From Allohahella sp002354735 (GTDB lineage Bacteria; Pseudomonadota; Gammaproteobacteria; Pseudomonadales; Oleiphilaceae), in contig NZ_CP172312.1 of NCBI RefSeq assembly GCF_047946665.1, positions 1,984,001 through 2,048,000 of the forward strand: a stretch of DNA of 64,000 nt. Reading direction: 5' to 3'. Shown here piece by piece: positions 8,418 to 17,645 of the stretch; position 1 is the first letter of the stretch; each line of letters begins with the position of its first letter. Below the pieces are notes generated by a model. The model ran no database searches and had not been told where the DNA came from. It saw only the letters and a program-made list of their open reading frames with translations. The translations under genes and the position numbers were made by a program.

Positions 8418-9779
8418 ATGCAGAAAAAATTGTTGATCATCGAAGACGATCCGGGTCTGCAGAGCCAGATGCGCTGGTGCTTCGCAGAGGATGTCGAAGT
8501 CATTCTGGCGCAGGATCATGAAACCGCCATCGCGGCCCTGCGTCGGCACGAGCCGCAGGTCATTACGCTTGATCTCGGCCTACCGCCGGACCCAGGCGGG
8601 TCCAGCGTCGGGTTCCAGCTCCTGCATGATCTCCTTCAACTAGCGCCTTCAACACGGATCATCGTCGTCACCGGGCGTGAAGAACGGGAGAACGCAGTAA
8701 AGGCGATAGCCAACGGTGCAAGTGACTTCTATCAGAAGCCTTTGGATGGCGACATCCTCGCCTTCGTGGTGGAGCGGGCCTTCAGACTGTATTCACTCGA
8801 GCGGGAGCATGAGGAAAAGCAGCAGCGACACAGTGCTTCCAGCCTCAAAGGCATCGTAGCTTCGAGTCCGCAGATGCTCGAAATCTGTAGAACCGTTGAA
8901 AAAATAGCACCCGCTGATGTCACTACGCTGATTCTTGGCGAAACGGGTACGGGCAAGGAAGTGCTAGCCAAGGCCATACACCAGCTGAGCAGCCGTGCGG
9001 CAAACACCTTTCAGGCCATCAATTGCGCCGCCATCCCGGAGAACCTGCTCGAGAGTGAGCTGTTCGGCTATGAAAAAGGCGCGTTTACCGGCGCCAGCGC
9101 GCAGAAGAAGGGTAAAGTCGAGCAAGCAGATGGCGGCACACTTTTTCTTGACGAAATTGGCGACATGCCGATGCCCCTGCAAGCCAAACTGTTGCGCTTT
9201 TTGCAGGAGCGCGTCATTGAACGTGTGGGTGGCATGAAAGAGATCCCGGTCGATGTCAGAGTTGTTTGTGCCACACACCAGAATATTCAGACACTTATCA
9301 GCGAAGGCCGTTTTCGTGAGGACCTCTTTTACCGTGTCAGCGAAATTACGCTGCGCACGCCGCCGCTGCGCGAAAGGAGCGGCGATGCTGTAGTCATCGC
9401 CAAATATCTGCTTGAGCAATACTGTAAGTCGATGGACAAGCCGAACATGTCCCTATCGAGTGGCGCCGTGCTAGCCATTCAGAATCATAAGTGGCCTGGC
9501 AATGTCAGGGAGCTGATCAACAAGATCAAACGCGCAGTTATCATGGCAGACGGTAAGAAAATACAAGCGTCTGACCTGGAACTGAACGAGCATGATGCGG
9601 GATCCCCCGACGCACTGAATCTTCGCCAGGTCCGTGAAACTGCTGAGAAGAACGCCATTCTTCACGCCCTGGAGCTTTCGGGCCACAACATGGCACAAGC
9701 ATCGCGTTTACTGGGCGTAACCCGGCCCACTCTCTACAATATGACGGACAAGTACAATATCCACACGCAATCCAACTGA
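8418..9779 (+). CDS. prsR: PEP-CTERM-box sigma-54-dependent response regulator PrsR
   Basis: A 453-residue enhancer-binding protein. The receiver has IIEDD (9-11) and the phospho-acceptor Asp in TLDLGLPPDPGG (Asp52). The AAA+ domain shows Walker A GETGTGKE, the sigma-54 contact loop GAFTGA and GGTLFLDEIGDM as Walker B region. The C terminus is a Fis-type helix-turn-helix (NMAQASRLLGVTRPTLYNM). It should activate sigma-54 promoters of PEP-CTERM protein and exopolysaccharide genes when phosphorylated by PrsK. The frame extends upstream to 8355, but the ATG at 8418, after GGAAACGGGA, gives the family's usual MQKKLLIIEDD start. No convincing -24/-12 promoter was found in the neighbouring intergenic regions. 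Confidence 0.9.
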   Translation: MQKKLLIIEDDPGLQSQMRWCFAEDVEVILAQDHETAIAALRRHEPQVITLDLGLPPDPGGSSVGFQLLHDLLQLAPSTRIIVVTGREERENAVKAIANGASDFYQKPLDGDILAFVVERAFRLYSLEREHEEKQQRHSASSLKGIVASSPQMLEICRTVEKIAPADVTTLILGETGTGKEVLAKAIHQLSSRAANTFQAINCAAIPENLLESELFGYEKGAFTGASAQKKGKVEQADGGTLFLDEIGDMPMPLQAKLLRFLQERVIERVGGMKEIPVDVRVVCATHQNIQTLISEGRFREDLFYRVSEITLRTPPLRERSGDAVVIAKYLLEQYCKSMDKPNMSLSSGAVLAIQNHKWPGNVRELINKIKRAVIMADGKKIQASDLELNEHDAGSPDALNLRQVRETAEKNAILHALELSGHNMAQASRLLGVTRPTLYNMTDKYNIHTQSN

Positions 9780-9806
9780 GGTCTGCAATCTCGCAGGGCG
9801 TTATCT

Positions 9807-12542
9807 ATGAAGCAAATGTTCGACAAACGGAATTTCAAGGCCAAGGCATTCGGCCATTCAGCCAGCCGAAACGCGCTGAAAGTCTGTATTGCATCATTCA
9901 TCATCCTGATTTTTTCAGGCTGTGAGAGCAATGAGGAAAAGGCTCTGAAGCGCGCCCAGGTGCAATTCGCCAGCCATATAGATCAGGCCAGCTTCTTCAT
10001 GAACCAGGGCCAGCTCAAGGCGGCGATGCTCGAAGCGCAGAACGCCAGAAAGCTCCTGCCGACCAAACCAGAGCCTTATCTGCTGATGGCAGACGCGCTG
10101 CTCACTACCGGTGATGCGCGGCAGGCTCAACAGGTCTATCAGGAAATACTGGGCGGCGACGAAGCCAAGCCACAGAGCGGTGCTGTGAAGATTGAGACCG
10201 AACAGTCCGATCTGAACAGCGCGCGGCTTGGTATGGCGCGAACGCAGATGTTGCTGGGCGACATCGAGGCCGCCACCAAGGTACTCGACGAACTCGAGGA
10301 AGCCACTGCAGAACAGCAGGCTGCAGCACTGGTCCTTCGCGGTAATCTCGCTCTAGCCCGGCGTGAGCTCACCGATTCGGAGAATTTTTATTCTCAGGCG
10401 ATCGAGAAGGATGCCGCCAGTATCGATGCCTACATCGGACTCTCAAAAGTCTCCTTCATCAAGGAAGACATGAATGCTGCCGGCGACGCTATCGCCAAAG
10501 CCGAAAGCATAAAAGCTGACTCCTCCGAACTCTGGTTGTGGAAAGCACAGTTCGCTGCGGCACAGAATCGTTTCGCAGAAGCTGAGACGGCGTATATCAA
10601 GGCGCTGGAGAAGATTGGTCAGTACGATGTCATGACCATGCAGAAGTTCCAGACCATTTCTCAACTTGTCGAAGCGCTGCGTGCCCAAAGCAAGTTTGCC
10701 GAAGCATTCACTTACCAGGAAATTCTCGACAAGTCTGGGCCTGGCAATATCCGTTCGAATTACGAACAGGCGCTCGAAGCAATACAGGCCAATGACCTGG
10801 ATAAGGCAGAGGGTCTGCTCATGAGCATTCTGGAGTCTGCGCCAGGCCACAAGCAGGCTGGCATCATGCTTGGTATCGTCAAGTTCCAGCAAGGAGAATG
10901 GGCGATGGCGGACATGTACCTGAGCCAGTATGGCGGCGATAACGTGAATGATGTCGTCTCGCGAGTCATGGCGGAAACCAAGTTGCACATGAAGGAGCCT
11001 GAAGCGGCCAAAGCCTTGATGAGCGGTCTGCCACGTGAGACTAGCGACAATCTTTCGATCTACGGTATGGCGGAAATTGCCACTGGCAATCTCACAGCGG
11101 GTATAGACGCGCTCCGCAAAGCCCTCGCGCTTGACGAAGGCAACGTTGGCATTCTTGAGCAGCTCACTAAAGCCTTGCTCAAGGAGGGAAGACCGGAAGA
11201 AGCGCTTCAGGCACTTGAGCAAGCGATAGTTCGTTCACCTGGCCAGGAAAAGATCCGCTCGATGATCGTGGCCGTCCACGCAAGCCAGAAAGACTGGTCC
11301 AAAGCAGAAAAAGCCATCGAGGCATGGAAGCGCAGATCATCGAACAGCGCCCTTGCCTTCAACGCCGAAGGCGCACTGCTGATGCAGCAGGACAAAAAAC
11401 AGGAAGCGATTCGGGCGCTCGAAAGAGCCAAGAAGGCTAACGAAAAACTGGCAACGCCCTACTTCAACCTCATTCGCCTATACCTTTCGCAGCAGGAAGA
11501 TGCGCTGGCGCTGTCTGAAGCAAGAGCCGGTGTTCAAAGCATGCCCGCCAACATGATGATGATCCGTACCTATCTCGACTTGGCCTCGCGCCAGGAGAAA
11601 CTCGAAGAAGGCATCGAGTTTCTTCGTACAGTGGCTGAGCAGGGTACCAACTCGGCCCCAAGTCTTGTCCTGGCGGAATACTACGGTCGGACCAATCAGT
11701 TCAAGGATGCCCGATCGTTTCTGAATCGTGCCCGTGAAGCTGGCGCTGATCCATCTGCCGTCGAAGGTTTGGAGCTATTGCTTGCAGAGACCGAGATCCC
11801 CTTGCTGATACAGGCGAAGCGACTGGACCAGGCCAGAAAGCTGGCGGACTCCGTCGGCTCAAGTTTTCCGTCTTCTCCTGAGGCACAGCTGCTGAGGGCG
11901 AAGGTAGAGCTCAGTGCCGGAGACGAAAAAGCAGGCTTCGATCAGCTGAGCAGGATAAACCGCAAGTATCCACAGCAGCCGATAGCATTCGAGTTCCTTG
12001 GTGACTATTACTTCACCAAGGAGTCTTTTGAGAAGGCAGTCGATGTTTATCAGAAGGCATGGCTGCGCGCCCCGAGCCAGGCGCTTGCAATCAAGATGCA
12101 CCGCGCCCTGCGCGAAGCAAACTCCACAGTCAAATCTCTCGAACCACTGAAGCAGTGGCTGGAGATCAGTCCTGACAGCCCACAGGCATCGACATTGCTA
12201 GCCATGGGTTACCAGGCCGCCGGCATGAACGAGGAAGCCATAGCGCTTTATGAGAAGATCAGAAAATCACGACCGGCTGATGCAGTCGCGCTGAACAATC
12301 TGGCCTGGCTCTACTATGAGCGCAAGGATGAGCGCGCCCTCGAAGCGGCCGCTGAAGCCTATCGCCTGCGGCCGGATAACAGTGCCATAGCTGATACTTA
12401 CGCGCTCGTATTGCTCCAACAGACCGACGAGACGACCAAAGCCATCGAAATACTGGAAAAAGCCGTTGCCGCTGAGCCTGAAAACGAAGAGTTGAAGAAG
12501 CATCTCGAAGAAGCCAAGGCAGCTTCAGCCAAGCGCGGCTAG
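9807..12542 (+). CDS. prsT: PEP-CTERM system TPR-repeat lipoprotein PrsT
   Basis: A 911-residue lipoprotein: signal sequence with lipobox IFSGC (Cys about 38), then almost entirely tetratricopeptide repeats (recurring A..A..L.P...A and LL..G...EA patterns) up to a Lys/Ala-rich C terminus. This is the PrsT family, the TPR partner encoded with PrsK and PrsR in organisms having exosortase-associated exopolysaccharide systems. It probably sits at the periplasmic face of a membrane as a scaffold for export or polymerisation. It starts 28 bp after prsR and is followed by a hairpin at 12556, so it ends the operon that begins at 4430. Confidence 0.88.
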   Translation: MKQMFDKRNFKAKAFGHSASRNALKVCIASFIILIFSGCESNEEKALKRAQVQFASHIDQASFFMNQGQLKAAMLEAQNARKLLPTKPEPYLLMADALLTTGDARQAQQVYQEILGGDEAKPQSGAVKIETEQSDLNSARLGMARTQMLLGDIEAATKVLDELEEATAEQQAAALVLRGNLALARRELTDSENFYSQAIEKDAASIDAYIGLSKVSFIKEDMNAAGDAIAKAESIKADSSELWLWKAQFAAAQNRFAEAETAYIKALEKIGQYDVMTMQKFQTISQLVEALRAQSKFAEAFTYQEILDKSGPGNIRSNYEQALEAIQANDLDKAEGLLMSILESAPGHKQAGIMLGIVKFQQGEWAMADMYLSQYGGDNVNDVVSRVMAETKLHMKEPEAAKALMSGLPRETSDNLSIYGMAEIATGNLTAGIDALRKALALDEGNVGILEQLTKALLKEGRPEEALQALEQAIVRSPGQEKIRSMIVAVHASQKDWSKAEKAIEAWKRRSSNSALAFNAEGALLMQQDKKQEAIRALERAKKANEKLATPYFNLIRLYLSQQEDALALSEARAGVQSMPANMMMIRTYLDLASRQEKLEEGIEFLRTVAEQGTNSAPSLVLAEYYGRTNQFKDARSFLNRAREAGADPSAVEGLELLLAETEIPLLIQAKRLDQARKLADSVGSSFPSSPEAQLLRAKVELSAGDEKAGFDQLSRINRKYPQQPIAFEFLGDYYFTKESFEKAVDVYQKAWLRAPSQALAIKMHRALREANSTVKSLEPLKQWLEISPDSPQASTLLAMGYQAAGMNEEAIALYEKIRKSRPADAVALNNLAWLYYERKDERALEAAAEAYRLRPDNSAIADTYALVLLQQTDETTKAIEILEKAVAAEPENEELKKHLEEAKAASAKRG

Positions 12543-12555
12543 TACCGCAAGACGT

Positions 12556-12593
12556 AAAAAGCCGCAGCTGCCTTTCTGGCGGCTGCGGCTTAC
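12556..12593. terminator. Bidirectional-looking hairpin after prsT
   Basis: A 9-bp perfect stem (AAGCCGCAG with CTGCGGCTT) extended by further pairing, 14 bp after the prsT stop. A run of five A precedes it, giving a U tract on the minus strand; on the plus strand the U tract is weak. It separates prsT from the convergent glycosyltransferase operon and may stop transcription from both sides. Confidence 0.6.
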
Positions 12594-12735
12594 TTCAAAA
12601 CCGGTTCAGCTTAGATCCCACTCCGATTCAGTATCGGCAACTCTGCCCTCTTAACGGGCAAAGAGGCGCTTGAAGCGGGTCGCACCCAGGGTTCAGTAGC
12701 GAGGTAGACCCGTGGGGCAACGAAACCTTCCGAGG
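12594..12735. other. Structured intergenic region between convergent operons
   Basis: No gene is visible. Several complementary segments occur: GCCC/GGGC around 12646-12661, GGGTC (about 12678) with GACCC (about 12706), and TCAGTAGC (about 12693) with GCTACTGA (about 12735), the last reaching into the stop codon of the glycosyltransferase gene. The nested pairing suggests a folded RNA or a repeat, but I do not recognise a known riboswitch or sRNA family. Confidence 0.3.
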
Positions 12736-14292
12736 CTACTGAGCCGACTCGAGCTCAGCTGCAGGCCGAGCATGTAGGCCCAGCAGGTTAGTGCGAAGTG
12801 GATAGCTCGTGTCGTGTATCAAGGTAACACCATGCTCGACGCGGACCTTCTCGTGAAGCAGGCCCGTGATCGAATGCAGCGGACTGCCTACTGAAGAATA
12901 CACCACCCACAAATTTTTATCGGACTCTGCGCTCGGCCACTGCACTTCCTCTATAAGTACGCGACGGTAGAAATTATCAACCGTCAATATCGTCGGCTGC
13001 TGCTTGAGCTTGCAGTCAGCGAGGCCTTCAATTCTGGTTTGATAGTATACGAAGGTGGTGTACACGCTGGGGTTTGGAAACAGTACGGAATCACCTGGCG
13101 CACAGTGTTCTGCCAGCTTGGTGTAAAGGTCGCGGAACTCAAACTGAGGCCGCTCTGCCTGATTGTACAAGCCGTAGAGCCCAAGCCCAAACAGTATCGC
13201 GTAGATACTCTGTCCTAGCTTGCGCGGCAACATGCTTAATAAACTAATTACCAGTGGGGCAAATGCAACCAGCGTAAAGATGAGATAACGGTCGACAAAG
13301 AGCGGCTTGATCTTGGCCGCTATTGCCAGAATGACAACTGGGCCACCAGCACAGAAACAGTACATGAGACGGTAGTGGGCAAGCCGCAAACCAGGATGAT
13401 TGGTTCGCGCATTCGGGCCACTGTAGCCCCAGAACAGGAAGACTGCGTAGGCTGCGCAGGCGCCCAGCAGAAACAGAATGGCCAAGGCTGCCGTTCTCAA
13501 ATACCAGTCATAGGTGAAACGGCCCACAATCTGGTCAACGTAGAACTCGACAGCTACTGAGAGACCAGTAGGCTCGATCCAATTCACGTTGGGCGCGCTG
13601 TTCCCCTGAAACACGAAGAAAGCCAGTATGGGTGTAGCAATAAGCCCCATAAGCAGATAGGCGAGCAATGCGCCTCTGCAACGCTTCATGCGGTTTTCTG
13701 CCTCTGCAAGACTCAGCAGCAAATAGAGGCCAAGCGACCCATATAGCAGTAACAGAAAAATGTGGGCGTAAAGTGACAGTCCGGCGAGCACGCCAAAGCC
13801 AACGAAATACCGCATCGATCCGGTTCGCACAGCGTGCCAGAACAGCGGTATTGCGAAAGCCGTAAACATGAAGACCATGCTGTACGAACGCGCTTCCCAG
13901 GCATACTTGATAAACATCGGGTTCACGATAATCAGCGCTGCAACCGCCAGCGCCTGTCCAGCCCCTCGCTCCTGCCTGACGAATCGGTAGATCCACATGA
14001 GACCGATTAGCGCAAATACCGCCGATGGCAAACGAAGCATGAACTCAGAATGCAGATCGAGGTAAAGATAAAATTTGAGGAACAGGTAATACAGCGACAT
14101 GTTGGCTTCGCTGTGCCAGAGCGTCGACCAGAATGCTGGCCAAGGCTGCGAGGCAAAAAACAGGCTGCTCGTTTCATCTACCCATAGGCTGTCGACAGGA
14201 AAGAATACTGCGGATACCACTGCAAATATTGCGAGTAGAACCAGCGTACTGAAGACCCAACTGGTGATAAGACGATCATTGACTACATTCAT
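12736..14292 (-). CDS. GT-C membrane glycosyltransferase (GT39/ArnT-like)
   Basis: A 518-residue polytopic protein with about 11-12 hydrophobic segments. The first periplasmic loop contains VDETSSLFF, the acidic DE pair typical of GT-C enzymes such as ArnT and protein mannosyltransferases, which use polyprenyl-phosphate sugars as donors. The C-terminal 130 residues are mostly soluble. It is the last gene of the minus-strand operon beginning with the HAD-UbiA fusion, so the likely donor is the polyprenyl-phospho-pentose made by that operon. Acceptor (glycan, lipid or protein) is unknown. The ATG overlaps the stop of the acyltransferase gene by 4 bp. GT-C fold: confident; donor specificity: inferred from context. 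Confidence 0.75.
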   Translation of the reverse strand: MNVVNDRLITSWVFSTLVLLAIFAVVSAVFFPVDSLWVDETSSLFFASQPWPAFWSTLWHSEANMSLYYLFLKFYLYLDLHSEFMLRLPSAVFALIGLMWIYRFVRQERGAGQALAVAALIIVNPMFIKYAWEARSYSMVFMFTAFAIPLFWHAVRTGSMRYFVGFGVLAGLSLYAHIFLLLLYGSLGLYLLLSLAEAENRMKRCRGALLAYLLMGLIATPILAFFVFQGNSAPNVNWIEPTGLSVAVEFYVDQIVGRFTYDWYLRTAALAILFLLGACAAYAVFLFWGYSGPNARTNHPGLRLAHYRLMYCFCAGGPVVILAIAAKIKPLFVDRYLIFTLVAFAPLVISLLSMLPRKLGQSIYAILFGLGLYGLYNQAERPQFEFRDLYTKLAEHCAPGDSVLFPNPSVYTTFVYYQTRIEGLADCKLKQQPTILTVDNFYRRVLIEEVQWPSAESDKNLWVVYSSVGSPLHSITGLLHEKVRVEHGVTLIHDTSYPLRTNLLGLHARPAAELESAQ

Positions 14293-15362
14293 GGCTTCAG
14301 CTCGGGTGTCCGGTCACTCGCTGTCTTTCGAAAATATTCGTCTTTGGGCAAGGCCGACTGCTTACGGGCATAGTGGGCATTGATCCAGCTCCTTACTGGC
14401 TGTTCATACCAGTAGTACGAAGCCATGCCGACGGCTATCGTAAGCAAGGCAATCAGCGGATCAGGCAGCGGAATTGAATCTCTGTAGATATAGAACGGCT
14501 GCTGCCATATATATATGGAGAACGACCAGAGGCCAAGATATCGCAACCAGCCGAATGTGAGGAGACGGCGGGCGATCGGCGTGATTTCCTGCAGGTGATT
14601 GATGGTGAAGGCCAGCAAGAAAGGTGCAAGCACAAGCCTGAAAAGCTTTGGTATTTCCATGCTGTAGCAGGCGAACGCGAGTAACAGTGTCACTACCGGC
14701 ACCATCGGGTTGACCCGTATGCCGTAGTGAGCCTTCAAAAGATTGTAGGCGGCTGAAATGAAAACGAAGCAGACAGCTGTTTCAGTCCTGATGAAGTAAA
14801 TTTCCTTCGGGTAATCAGTACCGAAATAGAAGCCCAGTACGGCCAGCAGAGATAGTCCCGCCAACCCAAGCAGGGCTAGTGCCGGCTTCAGCAAACCGGT
14901 GAGCATGAGCGTCACCAGGCTCATGAGCACATAAGCATGCTCCTCGACGTTCAGTGACCACAGGTGCTCTGCGGGCAGCGACGAGCTCCAGATGTGCGGC
15001 TCGCCGGGAAGATAGGTGCGCAGGAAGAAGACATTCGCAACGACCTCCCCAAACGTAAACGGCAAACCCGCAATTGCAGCTCCAGAAAACAGAACCAGCA
15101 GAAAGAGCCAGTACAGCGGAATGATGCGACTGAACCTGCGAATATAGAACGTCGACAACGACGTCCTCTTTTCGAACAGGATCTTGCTCATTAGCATGCC
15201 AGACAGCACGAAGAACACGTCTACGCCCATCCGGCCTTCCTTGAGGAAAGGAATGTTGGCGAAATGATCGATCAGTACTAACAGGATCGCCATCCCGCGC
15301 CAGCCGTCCCAGATACTGATACGGTCATCCAGGTTGGTGTGGTGTGCTACCTGTGCTGTCAA
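14289..15362 (-). CDS. Acyltransferase 3 family (OafA/YrhL-like) membrane O-acyltransferase
   Basis: A 357-residue integral membrane protein with about ten hydrophobic segments. The N terminus contains DGWRGMAILLVLIDH (residues 19-33), including the conserved Arg and His of acyltransferase 3 proteins, followed by GVDVFFVLSGMLMSK and FYIRRFSRIIPLYW, both family signatures. These enzymes move acetyl or other acyl groups across the inner membrane onto sugars of O antigen, exopolysaccharide or lipid-linked glycans. Its stop overlaps the start of the GT-C gene, indicating translational coupling, so it probably modifies the same glycan. Confidence 0.85.
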   Translation of the reverse strand: MTAQVAHHTNLDDRISIWDGWRGMAILLVLIDHFANIPFLKEGRMGVDVFFVLSGMLMSKILFEKRTSLSTFYIRRFSRIIPLYWLFLLVLFSGAAIAGLPFTFGEVVANVFFLRTYLPGEPHIWSSSLPAEHLWSLNVEEHAYVLMSLVTLMLTGLLKPALALLGLAGLSLLAVLGFYFGTDYPKEIYFIRTETAVCFVFISAAYNLLKAHYGIRVNPMVPVVTLLLAFACYSMEIPKLFRLVLAPFLLAFTINHLQEITPIARRLLTFGWLRYLGLWSFSIYIWQQPFYIYRDSIPLPDPLIALLTIAVGMASYYWYEQPVRSWINAHYARKQSALPKDEYFRKTASDRTPELKP

Positions 15363-15395
15363 GACGCTATACTCCAGATTAGCATGAGGCCCAAA

Positions 15396-16382
15396 TCAGG
15401 CCTTGCGATTCTTCCTGTAGTCACGATAGGCCGCAATCAGCATACTGACGTCATCATCCTTTGGCACCCAGCCAAGATCACGCTCGCCTTTCGAAACATC
15501 GAGCACGCAGGTTTCATCAGCGATTTCATACTGCTCAGGATCCATAATCGGCTTACCCATACGATCCAAGGCTGCCAGCGTCATCTTTACCAGCCCGGCC
15601 GGAGTTGGTACAAGAAATGACTTACTGCCTGCTTCTTTAATCAATCGCTTCAGCAGTTCATTCACCGTAGGCGGATTGAGCGAGCCGAGGTTATAGGCCT
15701 CGTTCGGGAAGCCTGCTTTGACGGCGCAAATCACAGCCTCGGCACAGTCGCTTACCGAGATGAACTGGTAGTAGTTGCGTCCGTTCCCGATCGTGGGAAC
15801 CGGCAAGTTGGCATCGACAAGCTTGAACAGCTTTTCCAGAATACCCAGCCTTCCAGGCCCGATAATGAGTCGAGGGCGGAAAATGGTGATGTTGAAGCCT
15901 TTTTCGCGATACCGCTCGCACAGCAGCTCAGTCTGGTATTTGGCTTCACCGTAAGGTCCGAGCGGCTCACGTGGGTGATCTTCGAATCGCGGATGGAAGC
16001 GGGTGTGACCGTACACCATATCCGTGGTGTAGTAGATCAGGTTGCGCAGGCCGGTCCTCTGCATCCATTCAAGAACGTTTTCGGTGCCGACGTAGAGCGA
16101 TGTCCAGAAGTATTCCTTGCGCTCAGCTCTCGGCACGATAGGTACCAACAGCTTCGCTGCGAAGTGATAAATGACATCGCCCGCCTCTGCCTTAACGAGA
16201 TCGAACTGTTTGGGATCGGTTACATCAAAGCGGGTGTAGGTGACCAGCGCGGTGTTATCGTAAATGCCGGAGCTCTTCGTCTGTTTCAGATCGAAGATTT
16301 CCACCTTCTCGCCTTTAGCCGTCAGCTTCCTGGTCAGCTCGGTACCGAGAAATCCATCTCCACCAAAAATGATATGTTTCAT
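15396..16382 (-). CDS. NAD-dependent epimerase/dehydratase (extended SDR)
   Basis: A 328-residue extended SDR. The nucleotide motif GGDGFLGTEL is at residues 7-16, an Asp ends beta2 (EIFDLKQ), and the active-site motif YGEAK (about 144-148) is intact, with TTDMVYG upstream supplying the Ser/Thr position. FNITIFRPRLIIGPG is the usual substrate-side landmark. Members act on nucleotide sugars or, less often, lipid-linked sugars. It lies between the flippase candidate and the acyltransferase in the operon, so a sugar-tailoring role in the same glycan is likely. Substrate not determinable. Confidence 0.8.
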   Translation of the reverse strand: MKHIIFGGDGFLGTELTRKLTAKGEKVEIFDLKQTKSSGIYDNTALVTYTRFDVTDPKQFDLVKAEAGDVIYHFAAKLLVPIVPRAERKEYFWTSLYVGTENVLEWMQRTGLRNLIYYTTDMVYGHTRFHPRFEDHPREPLGPYGEAKYQTELLCERYREKGFNITIFRPRLIIGPGRLGILEKLFKLVDANLPVPTIGNGRNYYQFISVSDCAEAVICAVKAGFPNEAYNLGSLNPPTVNELLKRLIKEAGSKSFLVPTPAGLVKMTLAALDRMGKPIMDPEQYEIADETCVLDVSKGERDLGWVPKDDDVSMLIAAYRDYRKNRKA

Positions 16383-16421
16383 AGGCAGTCCCTGTAGTAA
16401 ATCAGTAAGTTTTAGAAAGAA

Positions 16422-16790
16422 TTAACTCTTTGCGACGAGCGACACGCCGAGACAGATGAAAAGCACGCCGACGATACGCCACATGTTGACGCCTTCGGCC
16501 AAGACGAAATAACCCCAGGCCGTCACCAGCACGAACGACAGTCCAAGAAACGGGTAGGCATAACTGATATCGACTTTTGACAACACGACCAAGTGCGAAG
16601 CCATGCTGACTACCATCACGAAGAGCCCGGTAATGACATAGAAATTAAAGATGATGTCGAACGCAGCACCCTTTATACCTGCGGCCGAAATATCAAAGGC
16701 TGGGAGCGAGGTCATGCCCTTCTTTAGCAGAATCTGCGAAGCGAAATTCGTAAGCACTGTAAAGAGAATGAGTGGAATGTACTTTGCCAT
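16422..16790 (-). CDS. Four-helix EamA/SMR-type transporter, candidate lipid-sugar flippase
   Basis: A 122-residue protein with four hydrophobic helices, the size and layout of small multidrug resistance and ArnE/ArnF proteins. Helix 3-4 contains SYAYPFLGLSFVLVTAWGYFVLAEG, close to the EamA half-module consensus. ArnE/ArnF-type pairs move undecaprenyl-phosphate-aminoarabinose across the inner membrane. Placed directly after the DprE2-like reductase and before the GT-C enzyme, this protein is the best candidate in the operon for translocating the polyprenyl-phospho-pentose. It would have to form a homodimer, because only one copy is present. Function is inferred from position. Confidence 0.7.
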   Translation of the reverse strand: MAKYIPLILFTVLTNFASQILLKKGMTSLPAFDISAAGIKGAAFDIIFNFYVITGLFVMVVSMASHLVVLSKVDISYAYPFLGLSFVLVTAWGYFVLAEGVNMWRIVGVLFICLGVSLVAKS

Positions 16791-16846
16791 ATACTGCCTG
16801 AGCCTGAGTTACAAATAATCGTTGTGTGGCGACTTCGTCTGAGCCC

Positions 16847-17638
16847 TTACAGGCTTAGACGCTTGAAGATAGTTTCGGGTATCGATTTGATGATCAGCAT
16901 GATGAACTGCCAAAACCATGGCGTGTAGAGCACCATTCGACCGCCGTCCGCAGCTCTACGGATATCATCTGCAACTTTCTGCGGCTTTGCCCATAAAGGA
17001 CCACCCTTGTCGATGTCTGCTGTCATCTTGGTATCTATGAAACCGGGTTTGACGGTCAGGACACCATGATTGACCTTGTATAGCCTGTTTCGAAGACCTT
17101 GCAGAAAAACAGTCAATGCACCCTTGCTAGCGCCATAGACGTAGTTACTGCCACGTCCACGATCCCCAGCCACCGAACTCACCACGATGATGGTGGCGCC
17201 GCCGGTCGTATTTTCCAGTGGATAGCGCTCGAGAGCTGTCGCCAGCCAGGTGAGGTATGAAACGATCGAAAGAAAGTTGACCTCGACCGCTTCCCTCGTC
17301 AGTTCGAAGCTCGCTTCGCAGGCTTTCTGGTCAGGCAGACTACCCTGAAAGAAATAAAACCTTGCAGGTCTGTGATCGGAAAACAGCGATTCTATCAGCG
17401 CTGGGTGATCCTCGTATGTCAGGGAATCCTGCAACAAGGTACGCACCGATACAGCACCCCGCACGCGAAGATCGTCGGCCACGGCCATGAGCCTGGACTC
17501 GTTACGGCCAATCAGAATTAAAGACGCACCTTCCTCGGCATAGCGCCGCGAAAGCGCTATCGCCACGTCTGAGGTTGCCCCGAAGACCACTATCGGCCTG
17601 AGAGGCCTTCCTTCACTGTCGCTCATTTCCCTTGTCAT
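16847..17638 (-). CDS. dprE2: SDR reductase, DprE2-like (polyprenyl-phospho-ribose 2-epimerase subunit)
   Basis: A 263-residue classical SDR: VVFGATSDVAIALSRRYAEEG gives the glycine-rich turn, SSVAGDRGR the Ser position, and YVYGASKGAL the YxxxK motif (Y-G-A-S-K). VKPGFIDTKMT follows. Next to a DprE1-like FAD oxidase, it matches DprE2, which reduces the 2-keto intermediate of decaprenyl-phospho-ribose to the arabinose form in mycobacteria. The open frame extends upstream into the DprE1-like gene; the ATG at 17638 (8 nt after that gene's stop) or 17626 is the likely start. A short hydrophobic C-terminal stretch (FWQFIMLIIKSIP) may anchor it to the membrane, as befits a lipid-linked substrate. 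Confidence 0.78.
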   Translation of the reverse strand: MTREMSDSEGRPLRPIVVFGATSDVAIALSRRYAEEGASLILIGRNESRLMAVADDLRVRGAVSVRTLLQDSLTYEDHPALIESLFSDHRPARFYFFQGSLPDQKACEASFELTREAVEVNFLSIVSYLTWLATALERYPLENTTGGATIIVVSSVAGDRGRGSNYVYGASKGALTVFLQGLRNRLYKVNHGVLTVKPGFIDTKMTADIDKGGPLWAKPQKVADDIRRAADGGRMVLYTPWFWQFIMLIIKSIPETIFKRLSL

Positions 17639-17645
17639 TCCATGT

